64,000 nucleotides of DNA, taken from NCBI GenBank assembly GCA_036898135.1, contig CM072511.1:81859699-81923698 (forward strand). Reading direction: 5' to 3'. The position numbers were made by a program, and so were the translations under genes. Position 1 is the stretch's first letter, and each line of letters starts with the position of its first letter. The notes beneath the pieces are model-generated. The model was not told where the DNA came from and did no database searches. It worked only from the letters and a program-made list of their open reading frames with translations. Shown piece after piece: positions 31,657 through 42,840 of the stretch. Source of the DNA: Oncomelania hupensis. Taxonomy: Eukaryota > Mollusca > Gastropoda > Littorinimorpha > Pomatiopsidae.

Positions 31657-31833
31657 CTTTACCATGAGCAGCCCTTTGCTGCTGAATGCGCACTGTGACA
31701 TAGAGTGAGGGTAAAACTTAAAATCAGCACGCAACACTGGGTGACGACTGGCAAACAACAGCCCAGAGTTCAGCAAAAAGTAGTTACTGGCAAACGACGA
31801 TATACCAACATCATGCACAACATACGGAAACAC
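31657..31833 (-). CDS. neutral sphingomyelinase (SMPD3/5-like), alternative exon b
   Basis: 177 nt, 59 codons, phase 0 at both ends. Acceptor TGTGTGCTTGCAG precedes 31833; donor AAAG|GTGTGTT lies after 31657. It encodes VFPYVVHDVGISSFASNYFL, then LLNSGLLFASRHPVLRA, then a Lys-Gly-Leu-Leu-Met-Val end (SSKGLLMVK). This matches the segment after the catalytic LQEVFD motif in SMPD3-type neutral sphingomyelinases. The exon just upstream (31896-32072) is an alternative version of the same segment with identical length and phase, so including both would duplicate the segment; mutually exclusive use is likely. Confidence 0.85.
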
Positions 31834-31895
31834 CTGCAAGCACACAAAATAAATATTAAAACAAAATGCATGTGCACACAGTTACATCATCGTAC

Positions 31896-32072
31896 CTTTA
31901 TCATCAGCATTCCTTTACTTATGAACACATCCTGGTTTATGGGCCTTTGGAAAGGCTTGAAATCCAATGTCAGCACTGGATGGCGACTGGCAAAGAGCAG
32001 CCCAGAGTTTAGCAGGCAGAAGTTGTTCCTTAAGGTGGTCACACCCACATCATGAATAATATAGGGGAACAC
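31896..32072 (-). CDS. neutral sphingomyelinase (SMPD3/5-like), alternative exon a
   Basis: 177 nt, phase 0, acceptor TGAATGTTACAG before 32072 and donor AAAG|GTACGATG after 31896. It encodes VFPYIIHDVGVTTLRNNFCL, then LNSGLLFASRHPVLTLD and SKGMLMIK. It joins in frame to the preceding exon (LRAELHK|VFPY). Family position: middle of the DNase I-like catalytic domain. It differs from exon b mainly between VGV/I and the NSGLLFASRHPVL core and after that core. Confidence 0.87.
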
Positions 32073-32436
32073 CTGTAACATTCAACTGTTAACATCTTAT
32101 ACTCTTGTCACAATATTTCACAATTATCTATGATGTCCAGTGATACAGCATTTACTTCAAATTAATCTATTTGTCCTTTAACTGACATTGATCATGCAGA
32201 GAATACAAGCAGCAATAAGTTTGCAGTTATATAATACACACAATAATCTAGGTCTATTGATAAATAAAAGTAATTTAAAAAAATTATCTGAGAAACTTTT
32301 ATTTAAATAAGAAATCTTTAAACCCTTGTGGAAATGAAATACACATGTTCTGTAATAAGTTTCACATACTCATATTATCACTACCCTCATGGTCAAACAA
32401 AACTAAACATTTCATTTGAAAAAAATAAAATCTGAC

Positions 32437-33123
32437 CTTATGCAACTCTGCTCTCAGGTATTTGTTGTAGTTCCAGTCAAAGACTTCTTGCATGCACAGA
32501 AAATCTAGACGAGGGAAGTGTGCAGACAGGCCTCCAAAGAAACTGCCCTCTTTATGAATTTCCAAGTGATTCTTGGTGGCATCAAGCAATCCAAAGATAT
32601 TAGGCTTTGTCAAATCACAATAGAAAAACTGATCAATAATGATTTTTTCACCAATACACTTTGCCCTTTTCCCAGAGTGAGACAGGTTGTTGTAGCGAGA
32701 GAAAAACTCAGGCAAGAGACAAACATTGATTGAGGCAATTCCAAAATGATAGTCTTTCAAGCCAGAGCCTGACAGCGACTGCAACATTAATTCTTCTTCA
32801 GCGGTCGTGTGTTCTTTATAACATACAGAGTACTCATATGGTTTCCTCAGTAGACACAGCAAGCATCTTATCATTATCAGGATCAATGCTGGAGGCAGAG
32901 TTATGAAAACAATATACAATCAATAGAACGGTCCTAATGTAAGTCGCTTCAGGCTTAAAGTCACTGGGGCATCCCTTTCTACAGTTGTTGCCAGGACCAA
33001 AGAGACCAAGCCACTGAGAGCAGCCTGGCAGGGCCATATGAGAGATACTGTTAAGTCCAACACCTTGTTCAGTGGGAATGGCAGACTGTGGGAAGGTTTC
33101 ATGACAGAAGTATTCACTGCCAT
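32437..33123 (-). pseudogene. neutral sphingomyelinase (SMPD3/5-like) N-terminal exon with in-frame TGA
   Basis: Starts at ATG 33123 (MAVNTSVMKPSHSLPFPLNK) and runs to donor CATAAG|GTCAGA at 32437. The N-terminal hydrophobic hairpin includes PFPLNKVLDLTVSLIWPC, then a second hydrophobic segment YIVFITLPPALILIMI. A KPYEYS membrane-exit motif follows, then catalytic-domain motifs INVCLLPEFFSRYNN (metal-binding Asn) and FLCMQEVFDWNYNKYL (catalytic Glu). The enzyme family cleaves sphingomyelin to ceramide and phosphocholine at membranes. A TGA at 32922-32920 interrupts the second hydrophobic segment with homology continuing in the same frame on both sides. The downstream catalytic exons (Asp/His motifs) are not found in the window, so the locus is broken, rearranged or incomplete here. 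Confidence 0.8.
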
Positions 33124-34780
33124 TTTGAACAGAGAAGATGGATTCTACTAAACAAATTAGGCCTATAGTTTACAGAACAACATGAAACAACACTATATAG
33201 ATGATATGTAGGCAGTTCCAACTCATCACATCATGCATTTTCCATTGATACGGTGCCCCGTGCAGTGTCTGTGATTTTCATTTTGTGAATATGATGCTTG
33301 CTTTTTGTGCAACTCATCAATTACTCACACCTGAAACAATTATGTGTCTGTGTAAATATAATTATAATTATAAAATAAAATTATATACATACATTTGTTT
33401 GTAAACAACACACTTTTTTTACTGTCTCTTTGCTCCTAAAACAAAAATTCATAAAAATTCATCTTTGCTGGCACAATCAGTACATTTTGCTCGTGTATGT
33501 AATTGCTACTCATTTCAAAATACAGAATACAGTAAAAAGAAGAAGAATGACATTACAAATGAAAATAAATGAATAAATAAATAAATAAAATCAAGCATCC
33601 ATTGGTAACACTAAAGCGACAGTCCAACTTTATTTCGACCTAGGCCTACTCAAAATTAAAGCCAAATGTCAAAAGTGAGATTTGACACCCTTAAAACATG
33701 GCAATGACCTTTCTGTCTGCCAAAAGTGCTTCACGTCTGTTATACCGTTCTTACACGGTGATAACAATGGTATTGCCCTGCGTTATATTCTGTGTATAAT
33801 ATTCTAGCAGACGCCCTGGACTTTGCCCATACGAACAGTATTAACAATTATGAGTAAGTATATATATTTTTACGCCGGGGGAAACAGTTCCAATAGGTTT
33901 TGCAACATTTTGGCAAATATTTTATTCACGAAGACGTAAAATATATATTGTAGTATTTTGACAGGAACATGCGTCAGACTAGATTCATAAGATTATTTTA
34001 AATTGTATTCAACACATACCTCTCAAATTTCGTAATCTAGCTCTCACTACCATAAAAATCTACAACAACCAACGCCGCCGCGTGCAGCTAGAGCTACCCG
34101 TTCGAACCATTCCGAGATATAACTGAATGAACTAAAGCTAATTGTTCAACCAAATCAGTAATTTTATAAGAATAAAAGGATTGATACACGTTAATTAAGT
34201 AACTTACTATAAAAGAACATTGAGTAAAGAGAGCGAAGATCAGAATATTATGACGGCCTAGCGCCAAAACCTTATAATTACAAATATCATGAGATAATTA
34301 CAAATATCATGAAATAATTACAATTTCAAGGGATAAATAAAATTATCATTGAAAAATAATACAAATGTCTTTGCGTGATCATGTTTAAATTTCAGTTTCA
34401 GCTCTAGTAATCCGTCTGGAAATGCGCCCAAAATTTTTACTTAATTTTTACGTGATCATGCTTAATTCTGAAAAAGGCGACTTACTAGCAACAAAACGTA
34501 TATGTATCAGTGATAATAGGGTAATAGTAATTAACACTGTGTAATTCACATTGTGATGTGTTTATAATTAAGTGCTAGGGACAGAACCCTGATATTGAAG
34601 TTTTACTACTCTCTAATAAACTTACGTTACTCTCCATGCATTCCTCCATCCCACAATGTTTAGGCTTGAATTAGCAAAACGCAAAAGTGACTGTTATATG
34701 TGACCTAATAATCGTTTATACTGTTTTAACAACTTACAGAAGCAGAATTTGGAGGTTGTTTGGATTTCACTATAAACACA
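33124..34780. other. intronic AT-rich sequence, no exon recognised
   Basis: Upstream side of the sphingomyelinase locus and part of the NeuroD intron. No domain-bearing frame. (AAAT)n at about 33570-33590. Confidence 0.4.
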
Positions 34781-34866
34781 TATGGGTTTATCGCAAGGCA
34801 AGGCAAGGCAAGTTTAAACACATATGGGTTTATCGCAAGGCAAGGCAAGGCAAGGCAAGTTTATTC
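34772..34866. repeat. duplicated (GCAAG)n block
   Basis: AAACACATATGGGTTTATCG followed by three to four CAAGG units occurs twice, at 34775-34816 and 34816-34862. On the minus strand this reads as a LINE-like tail (CTTGC repeats) preceded by AATAAACTTGCC, so it may be a retroposon end with duplicated target. Confidence 0.7.
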
Positions 34867-35504
34867 CATTAAAAAAAACCATTAAGGGCATAGATACAAT
34901 TATATAGGCCTACACAAACATGCAAAATAATTAATTATATAACATTTAAAAAAAATTTCATTAAAACTATGTACACAGAGGGGCGGGGAAGGGAGAGCGA
35001 TTGAGAGGGGAAAAGAAGAAAAAAAGAATGAATGAATGAATCATAACTAACAATACAATTCAATATAAACACATCAATGACAAACTACTGAAATTGTTTT
35101 TGTTACACACAACCTGTAAACATCAGAACTAGATTAATTTTGACATGGGATATAATTTCATTAGACTTACAAGCTTTAATAATACTGACTTTCTATTAGA
35201 TGACAATAATTCTTGAAATTTGATGGCATTTGGGATATCTATAATAATATGATTTTAATAATTCTCTTCTCGAGTTACAAAAATGTGAACACAAAAATAA
35301 ATAATGAAACTCGTCACCAAGATCGCCACTATGACATTTTTGACATACACGTTCGTGTCTAGGATTCTGTGGTTAAGTGTCCTAAACTTTAGAACAGATA
35401 TTGCAAGATATTGGTAGAACATGCAAATATTTTTGAAATTCAAAATGTAGCTTAAACATTCGATAATTATAGTAAAGTTCATTATTGTTTATTTCCTCGA
35501 CATC
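34867..35504. other. intronic, possible LINE 3' untranslated sequence on minus strand
   Basis: AT-rich sequence next to the (GCAAG)n tail. No convincing coding content. Confidence 0.35.
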
Positions 35505-35750
35505 TTCTTGTCCAGAAACCAGAACGAGGGCGAAACCTTCGACGTTTTCGTAACTGACCTCAAGCTGAAAGCGAAATCCTGCGAGTTTGGAGAGCTGAAA
35601 GAGTCACTGATTACCAACAGAATCGTCCGAGGAGTCCTTAACGACCACTTGAGAACAAGACCTCTCAGCCTCGCTAAGGCGGAAGGTGGACACTTCTATA
35701 AACAGTTTGTCCTAAGCGAATTGAGCAGCTGTTACAACAGATAAGTGCGC
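35505..35750 (+). mobile_element. Ty3/gypsy-type gag fragment
   Basis: RNQNEGETFDVFVTDLKLKA, KSCEFGELKESLITNRIVRG and VLNDHLRTRPLSLAKAEGG form the conserved retrotransposon gag segment seen in LTR elements of invertebrates (the EGE..D.F...L...A..C.FG pattern). Only this segment is left, and no LTRs were recognised nearby. Confidence 0.75.
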
Positions 35751-36255
35751 TGTGACAGAACAATTGAAATATCTAATTGAACAATCTAATTTAGCCCTAC
35801 ACACATACACACATACACACAATACCAAAAGTTAGCGAAACATTTTCTTTCAGAAAACATCATTCCAGATGTTGTGTTTTGAAATAAAGCTAGAGAGGAG
35901 AAACAGTTGATAAAGAAATAAATATGTCAGATTTATCTTTTTCAGATTCACAGTGAGTGTTTTAAAATAAGGCCGCTATCTTCATAAAACAGAATGTAAG
36001 GTTTTGTTTTTGTTTTTTTGTTTTTTTTTTGTTGTTTTTTTTAAAAGAAATATGCTATATATTAATAAGAAACACTACAAATAATGGCAATAACAAATGC
36101 TACAAAATAACGTACAAATCGCGAAAAACCTAACAGAAGAACATGATGTTACATAATAAAAACTATTTTTAAAACTCACAGAACTTTGTTGCTAATCAAA
36201 ATAAATGCTCCAAAATGTGGCAATGGAAAGAGGATTAAAAGTTGATAAAGAAAAA
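35751..36255. other. intronic AT-rich, no feature
   Basis: Poly-T run near 36001-36045. Nothing else supported. Confidence 0.4.
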
Positions 36256-36261
36256 ATTTTG

Positions 36262-36463
36262 CCAGATTTTCCGACTTGGACCATACGACTCCCCACCGAG
36301 GCACTCGCACCCCTCCCTGACCCTCGTCTCAATGCTACGGGCAGCCGCAACACCCACCGACTACCGGGTGTTGCGACGTCCCGCAACACTGATCCGGGGG
36401 TCAGGGAGGTAGTACGAGTGTCCGGTTTAGGGAGTAGTGATGTGTCGCAAGCGGGAAATCTGG
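36262..36463. repeat. imperfect ~200-bp palindrome (foldback element)
   Basis: Arms of about 97 nt pair imperfectly around 36362: CCAGATTTTCCGACTTGG (left) against the reverse complement of CGCAAGCGGGAAATCTGG (right), CACTCG...CTCCCTGACCC against its partner GGGTCAGGGAGG...CGAGTG, and CGCAACACCC against GGGTGTTGCG at the centre. Identity is around three quarters by eye. It is probably an old foldback MITE. No target duplication identified. Confidence 0.7.
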
Positions 36464-37392
36464 GGAGAGTTCGCCTGGATTACAAAACCCTCGCCATCCC
36501 TGCCCAAGTCCTGGCCAGTGACGGCAAGGGATGCTATACAGTTCCAGGGAACACTCCATTTTGAATGCTACATTTGCTAACTTATATACCCCCGATTCGT
36601 AATCAGTATTACATAACAGGCCTAGGTAAAGAGCATGTATCAAACAATAACAAATTATTGCTTCAGACAAAATCATAGGCATTTTTAAAAGGTCGAATAG
36701 ATCCGGTACACTCTGAACAGTTTTGTGCTAAAAAAATAACAAAAAAACAAACAGTAGTACAATTATTATTTTTGATTTTGTTGTACACCTTTCAAAATAA
36801 TTAGTATCCATAACATTAGCAAACCATTCCCATCAGGCAATTTTGTTTCAAGGAGTAATTTATCTTTTCCACAAAATAGCCAAGTTCAAAAATACAGGCA
36901 AACATCGTGACAGCAAGAACAGGGTAAGTGAACACTGTTTACTTGACACCAGACTCAAGCTATCAAACCATAATACAACGACATTATTATAATGTTCAGT
37001 AACTATTAAATTATAATATAAGCAGTAACTTTTATCAGTGCCTCAAGAAAAAGAATTTCCACTATCTCGTTGCCTTATGCACGTCTCTGCAACATAAAGT
37101 GTTGCGCTATACAAATTGCATGACGTGGACATTGGAGTGGATTGGATGACATAGGTGATTTGGTCTGGAATACTTTACACTAACCTGAACAGAACGACCA
37201 CTACTGACAGTGACGCTAAAACAATTTCTTTTCCTGTTTTTTTTTTATCTTACACACACACACACACACACACCTAACCCACACACACGCACACACACAC
37301 TCACAATCTCTGATAAGCGTGCAAATATATTTATATTGTCGTGTACGTTTATATGTTTATAGGCTTATATATCTATATTTATACAAACTTGT
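36464..37392. other. intronic, (CA)n at 37252-37300
   Basis: AT-rich sequence leading to the acceptor of the last NeuroD exon, with a CA microsatellite near 37252-37300. Confidence 0.5.
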
Positions 37393-37405
37393 GTTTGATG
37401 TGCAG

Positions 37406-38124
37406 GGCTGTCAACAAATACTATGAAGATGGTGGCAACGTGCCTACAACTGAACCCTAGAACGCTGCAACCTGACCCTGCTCCATACAAACCTTACGGC
37501 TACATCTACAATCCTGCAGCCAACCCTGACATCTACCCCATGGGCGTTCTCCAGCACAAAGACCTCTTTTACAACTCTGGCTTGATGGCGGTGGATGGAT
37601 CATTCGGACCTCCTCATCCTCATCACCCTCATCAGAGGCACCTTCTTCCGTCTCAGCTCTCCCCGTTCCAGTATCTGCAGCAGGCAGTGGCTCCTCATAC
37701 TCCTCCTCACCATCTGCCTCCTCATCAGATGATGTGCAGTCCTCAGCAAGGCCCACCCCCACCTCAGCGCCACAGTCCCTCCTACCCCCACAACCACAGC
37801 AGCAGCAATAGAATGCACCCTTCTCCTCTACCTCACCCTCCCACTACTTTTGCCTGTGCTGGGGGAAACTTTCTTCTTCCCTGCGCTGAGATGCAGTCAT
37901 GTGACGCCTACGGACGAGGCAGAGGTACCTACGCCAACAGAAATGACGTACAACACGTGCACAGCTCTACCAATGACATCGGCATGACGTCACAATGCAG
38001 CGGGCAGCATCCTTACAACCTTTTGCCCGACGACCTTGCGGATTTTCAGCCCGAACCGGTCCTTGAGCACGACCTCAGCATGATCACTTCCACGTCGGGT
38101 ATTTATGACGTCAGTATGACATAG
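37406..38124 (+). CDS. neurod-like: NeuroD-type gene, last coding exon
   Basis: After acceptor TGATGTGCAG the exon completes the split Gly codon and reads LSTNTMKMVATCLQLNPRTL, the conserved NeuroD motif that follows the bHLH. The remaining ~220 residues are low complexity: His/Pro-rich (HHPHQRHLLPSQLSPFQYLQ), Gln/Pro-rich and Ser/Asn-rich segments, ending DLSMITSTSGIYDVSMT and a TAG at 38122-38124. Such Pro/His/Gln-rich tails act as transactivation regions in this family. Together with 28360-28525 this fixes gene identity and strand. The C-terminal tail is much more His/Pro-rich than in vertebrate NeuroD1. Confidence 0.88.
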
Positions 38125-39833
38125 CTGTATTGTCATGAGGTAGTTGAGACAGTAGTTCTACATCTATTACGAAATGATGGTTTCCTGAAGTTATAATATA
38201 TGGTTGTGTACTGGGACAACAGTATAACTTAGCTGCGTAGTCAAATAAGCAAGCTGTGACATTTGCTATTATTACAGTACAGTATCATGGTTGTATGAAC
38301 TAATACCAATGTATCTGTGTCATTCCTATAAAACAATGGCTGTTTAATGAAGTGCCAAATATAGTTACTGTAGAAATTAAGCCATCGCAACACGTTTACA
38401 GAAAACATTCCTTGGCCGTATGTCTTAATGAAGGTATGCGTGAATAACAGTTCAGCACTGGACTAATTGAGTTATAACCTAAACAAGAGGACAATTGACC
38501 TTTTCCATGCTATTAGTCGCAATAGACATTGTCATCCTCTTGTGACGGAAAAAGCAAAGATTGCTACGTCACATGGTGGATCGAATTCCACACTGATCAA
38601 CTGACCCTGTGTGCGTATGAACAATGGCATTCACGAATGGATAACGACATCAATCGTCACAATTTGTCGCAATAGAAACACTAATTCTTGTGACGCAAAA
38701 GCAAGCGATTTTGTATAAAATCAGCAACAACTAAATGTTACTTTATTTTTAAAAAATGTTATTGATCGACTTTCCGAAGGAATTAATGTGTTATTTCTTT
38801 TTTAAAAAATCTCATTTAATTACAATTCAGCAAGGTTGTGGTCAGGTTTTTACAAATTTATTATATTTTGTTGCTGTTCGTGGTTGTGGTCATGTCACAC
38901 TTGACTTGAATTGTTCAAACTGCATCACTATGGTTACCCGTTTCTTTCATACTCGCTACCCATACTCCTTGAAAGACGTTGTGCGTGTGCCTATTAACTT
39001 GTGTGTCTTAATCCATGTTGTTGAAGGATTGGTTTTATGATTAAAAAGCGCGCTGTCCAGCTCAAGGAGCTTCTCATGGCGCAGCTGTTTACCCGCTTAA
39101 CCTTGTCCCCTTCCCTCCATTTCGTCTTTCCCTTCCCTACCTAACCTTCCCCCTCCCTCTCTCTCTCTCACAGTCTTACTCCTTTACCAACGGTAAATAC
39201 AATTGTTATTTTATTTTATTTTATTTTATCTTATCTATCTTATCTTATCTCTCTTGGCTACTTATTACAGTCAACTATTGTTCACTTTTTTAGTTTGTTT
39301 TTTTTGCCTATACCTCTGACCTTGCGGTGTCTTATTAGAGCGGCTATTTCGGCTCAAACAGCTGCCAAAGCTGTTTAGCTACTCCCTGCCTTGTGCTACT
39401 TACCATGTACAAAGTCTTGATTACCTTAGTATCATATCATGATAGGCTTATATGCATTCCAAAATATACTGAGAATGGAGTGAACGCTGCTAAATTATAC
39501 ATAAATCTACAATGGTTAATATCAAGGATCTTGTTAATATAAAATAAACAACAATGATGACATTATAGTATTTCGGTGGAATTTTAGAAACCGAAAAGCT
39601 CTTATAAGTTTAAGTTTAATATTCACTTTATGTTGAACTAAAATAACATAATTTTATTTGTTTATTTATTTTACCTCTCACCATTCCAGTTTTGTTTTTA
39701 CCTTGTACCATAATCCGTTCATTCCATTTGCATGTGGATAAATGCATATCCTTCAGCCCTGCATTTACATTCTTTTGAATCTTTAGTTTTGAATTGTTCC
39801 TGTTATGAAAACTTGCGCACACAGTGTGCCTCG
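38125..39833 (+). other. 3' flank / untranslated region of the NeuroD-type gene
   Basis: AT-rich. Two diverged copies of GTCGCAATAGA...CTTGTGACG.AAAAGCAA lie at about 38516-38565 and 38666-38710, 150 bp apart. CT-rich and TTATT-rich patches lie at 39140-39250. No clear polyadenylation signal could be chosen. Confidence 0.4.
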
Positions 39834-39867
39834 AGTGATGACGATGATGATGATGATGATAATGATA

Positions 39868-39925
<58 letters not shown>

Positions 39926-39926
39926 A
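39834..39926. repeat. (GAT)n microsatellite
   Basis: About 30 imperfect GAT units. Confidence 0.95.
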
Positions 39927-40465
39927 TGATGACGATCTATTAGTCTAGTTTGGCGTCATTCTCTATTGGTAAATAATGGGGTTTGCGAGAGTAACAAGAG
40001 TATTCAATTTGTGATGAACATTATACTTTAAACAAGTCTACAAAAAACACCCCCAGTTCCATTCAAATGGTTGTGCATTTCGAAGAAGAAAAAAAAACCA
40101 ATTTAATTTGGTAAATGATGTCTTTATGACACTTTCTGGACTTGAGAGCGTCTCTGGTTTTTACAAATTACAGTCAATGCAGAGTTCTTTAAAATTTTAT
40201 GGACATAATTTACTTACAATGTGTGTCTTCAAAATCTTAGCAACCCAGTGATCGTGCAATTCCCAAGGTAACCCTTTTGTATTTAAAATGTAATTTAGTT
40301 ACTGCTATGTTTTAATACAACTGGGTATGTGTCTAAATCGGCGACATGCAATATGTGGCATGTAAATTTACATCATTATACAAAGTGCAATTTAAATAAA
40401 TTTACTCAATTTGTTAGGAGTTAGATTTCAGTTGTTCATTTCTTTGTTTTGACTGTTTGCTCCGC

Positions 40466-40469
<4 letters not shown>
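39927..40469. other. intergenic AT-rich, no feature
   Basis: No supported feature. Confidence 0.4.
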
Positions 40470-40508
<39 letters not shown>

Positions 40509-40577
40509 TGTTTGTGTATTGTGATAATTAATCATTTATTTCTCTCTCTCCCTCCCTCTCTCTCTCTCTATCTCTGG
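40470..40577. repeat. (GT)n then (CT)n microsatellite
   Basis: GT repeats at about 40470-40516 and CT repeats at 40541-40573, immediately before the nested retroelement. Confidence 0.93.
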
Positions 40578-41376
40578 GATATTGGGTCAGCTTGGGAATA
40601 TTGGACGCTTTCTGCCAAATGGTCACTAGGGTTTCGTATGATATTTATATTTGGCAATGTAGGCATTTTATATGATGTGTTTTGTTGATATTTTATAATT
40701 ATGTTTGTATTCTATTTTGTTTTCGTAAACGGAAGTTCGATACATTGGAGTATAACCTCAGCGTCCCCTGCGTGGGATGCCTTTGTTGTAAAGTGACCGG
40801 TTGGTGGAGTGCCTTCAGTGTTACCACTCTGGCTTTTTTTGCAGTTAGTTAGTTATTCATTTCTTACAGGGTCCAGCGGACTGCAAAGAACCGAATCAGG
40901 ACCACAAAATCAAGATCACAACTTCGCTGAAATAGGACTCAACCCTGATCCGCATAAAAGATCTGCCGAAACAACCCAAGTGGTAACATCGAAGGCACTC
41001 CATCAGCCGGTACTTGATAGTAAAGACATCCCAGGCAGGGGAAGCTGAGGCTGTACTTTAATTTATCGAACCCCCGTTTACAAAAACAAAATAGAATACA
41101 AACCTCATTTTAAAATTTCAACAAAACACATACATATAAAATTGCCTACATTGCCAAATAATAACATCATAGGAAGCCCCAGTGACCATTTGGCAGAAAG
41201 CGCCCAATATTCCCAAGGTGATGCAACAGACCTCACACACAAATGAGGAGTTTTGTACCGGAAGAGTTTTCTTATACGGATCAGGGGCGAGTTCAACCAA
41301 GTTGTGGTATTGATTTTGTGTTCCTGATTCGGCTCTTTGCCAGTCCGCTAGACCCTGTAAGCAATGAATAACTAAC
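40574..41376. mobile_element. nested inverted copies of the 566-bp retroelement family
   Basis: Three pieces: plus-strand body at 40574-40835 (TGGTCACTAGGGTTTCGTAT, TGTATTCTATTTTGTTTTCG, CCTGCGTGGGATGCC), a minus-strand copy at about 40850-41276 containing both the 3' end (GGGTCCAGCGGACTGC) and the body, and a plus-strand 3' end at about 41277-41376 (CCTGATTCGGCTCTTTGCC, CCGCTAGACCC). The terminal plus and minus segments can pair with each other. This resembles the tail-to-tail arrangement at 16075-17519 but without a SINE and with stronger divergence. Confidence 0.75.
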
Positions 41377-42762
41377 TCTCTTTCTATTCTTTGTGGGTTT
41401 GTATGTGTTTGTGTGTGCGGGTGTATGTAAGTGTGCGTGCTCTGTGTGTATATGTGTGTCTGGGTTCGTATTCAGGAAAGGCAATACTCGCTGGTAATTT
41501 ACCATGAGGAGGGTTGAAATCTTTACCTTCCGCTGGTTTGTGCTTGTCTGGTATTCAGAGAAGTTGAAACTGCCCTGCCACTGGGTCAAACGACCGATAA
41601 TTTTACCGACGCTATCACCCTCCAGTCACTCGTACCCTTTCCGAGGTAAACATGTGGAATGCAATTGTTTTCGTAATGATTTTGCATCGGAGACGAAGGA
41701 ACAGTGTCTTTCTGGACAGATGAAATCCTCTAAATATACTTGATGATATAGAACGACAGGAAATTCCCATTTCGAAGAATCGACATCGTGCGAATTGTGG
41801 GTAAGTAGGAGAGGAGTTGCAACATGCAAACCGGTATTGTCACTTCTCCTTCACTGCAGCTGTGTTTAGCACTAGGTTTGAAGTTCTATTTATCCTTGTG
41901 CCAGTAAAATTGCCGTAAAATATTTTCTTTTGATGGTAGATTAATGACCAAAGCGAAGTAAGAAAGTAAAGTGTTTTTGGTTTCCTCTTTCAATTCTAAT
42001 GAAACGAAATATTTTTGATGAGAAAAGTTGCTTTTTCCTTCGTGTGTTCCTTCGTCTGCCATTGAAGCTGTTGTGTCGTTGTCATCGAAGAGCGTATGCG
42101 TAATAGAGGGGGATTCCAGGTTAGCTCGAGGTAGGGGACCATGCGTCAGGTAGGCCTTTTTGAATACCGAGATAAGTAACCTATCGAAGGGTTTGCAAGC
42201 GGGTCTTTCTGAATACGGTATGTGAAAATTATGCAAATATATACATGTAATTACCGCACTTCAAATATTAAATTTAATAAAAAAACACAAGTTTCAGACA
42301 ATAAAATCCAAGTTTATTGCAACAAAAACTTGATATAATGCAGTAATATATTGTTCAAAAGAACAGTTTCAAAATGAGGGGGGAAAACAGCAACAACAAC
42401 CACACGACAAACACACATAAGAAGGTATACAGATTCAAAAGCATTTGACAGAAGTTTATAAAATATATAATTTGTAACGAACAAAAAGCACTGTATCCCT
42501 TTATGTAACCACAAAATTGCAACAAAGGTGCAACACATTACCAGCAGTAGGCAAATCAAGAAAAATATTATTATCAAGCTATTTCGTTATCTATAATTCC
42601 ATTTGAAAATGTTATACCTTACTTCTGTCCATTTTCACCAGCAAATAACATACTTTGGGGGCGGGTGGGTGAGGTGGAGTGGGGGTGGGGCTGTTCTTTT
42701 TTCTTGTCATTCAGATGAATTTATCGTATAAAAATATACACAACATTATCATGTCAAGCGAA
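41377..42762. other. intergenic, no gene recognised
   Basis: Unique sequence with GT-rich stretch at 41396-41460 and AT-rich sequence after 42230. Open frames at 41886-42236 and 42314-42577 (minus) have no recognisable domain. Confidence 0.35.
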
Positions 42763-42763
<1 letters not shown>

Positions 42764-42795
<32 letters not shown>

Positions 42796-42796
42796 C
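42764..42796. repeat. (TA)n microsatellite
   Basis: About 16 TA units. Confidence 0.95.
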
Positions 42797-42840
42797 ATAT
42801 ATAATATAAAAATAATACAGATTTTTATAACATTCTAGAA

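Larger units (their letters stand above)
28526..37405 (+). other. 8.9-kb intron of the NeuroD-type gene
   Basis: Donor GTATAAG at 28526 and acceptor GTTTGATGTGCAG at 37393-37405. Joining the exon ends gives a continuous NeuroD-type reading (SKG then LSTNTMKMVATCLQLN). The intron holds LINE fragments, a 116-bp tandem repeat, an antisense neutral sphingomyelinase gene fragment, a gag relic and a 200-bp palindrome. Confidence 0.85.

Noticed and set aside
38756..39040. 94-codon open frame
   Set aside because: AT-rich, no recognisable domain, and located in the 3' flank of the NeuroD-type gene.
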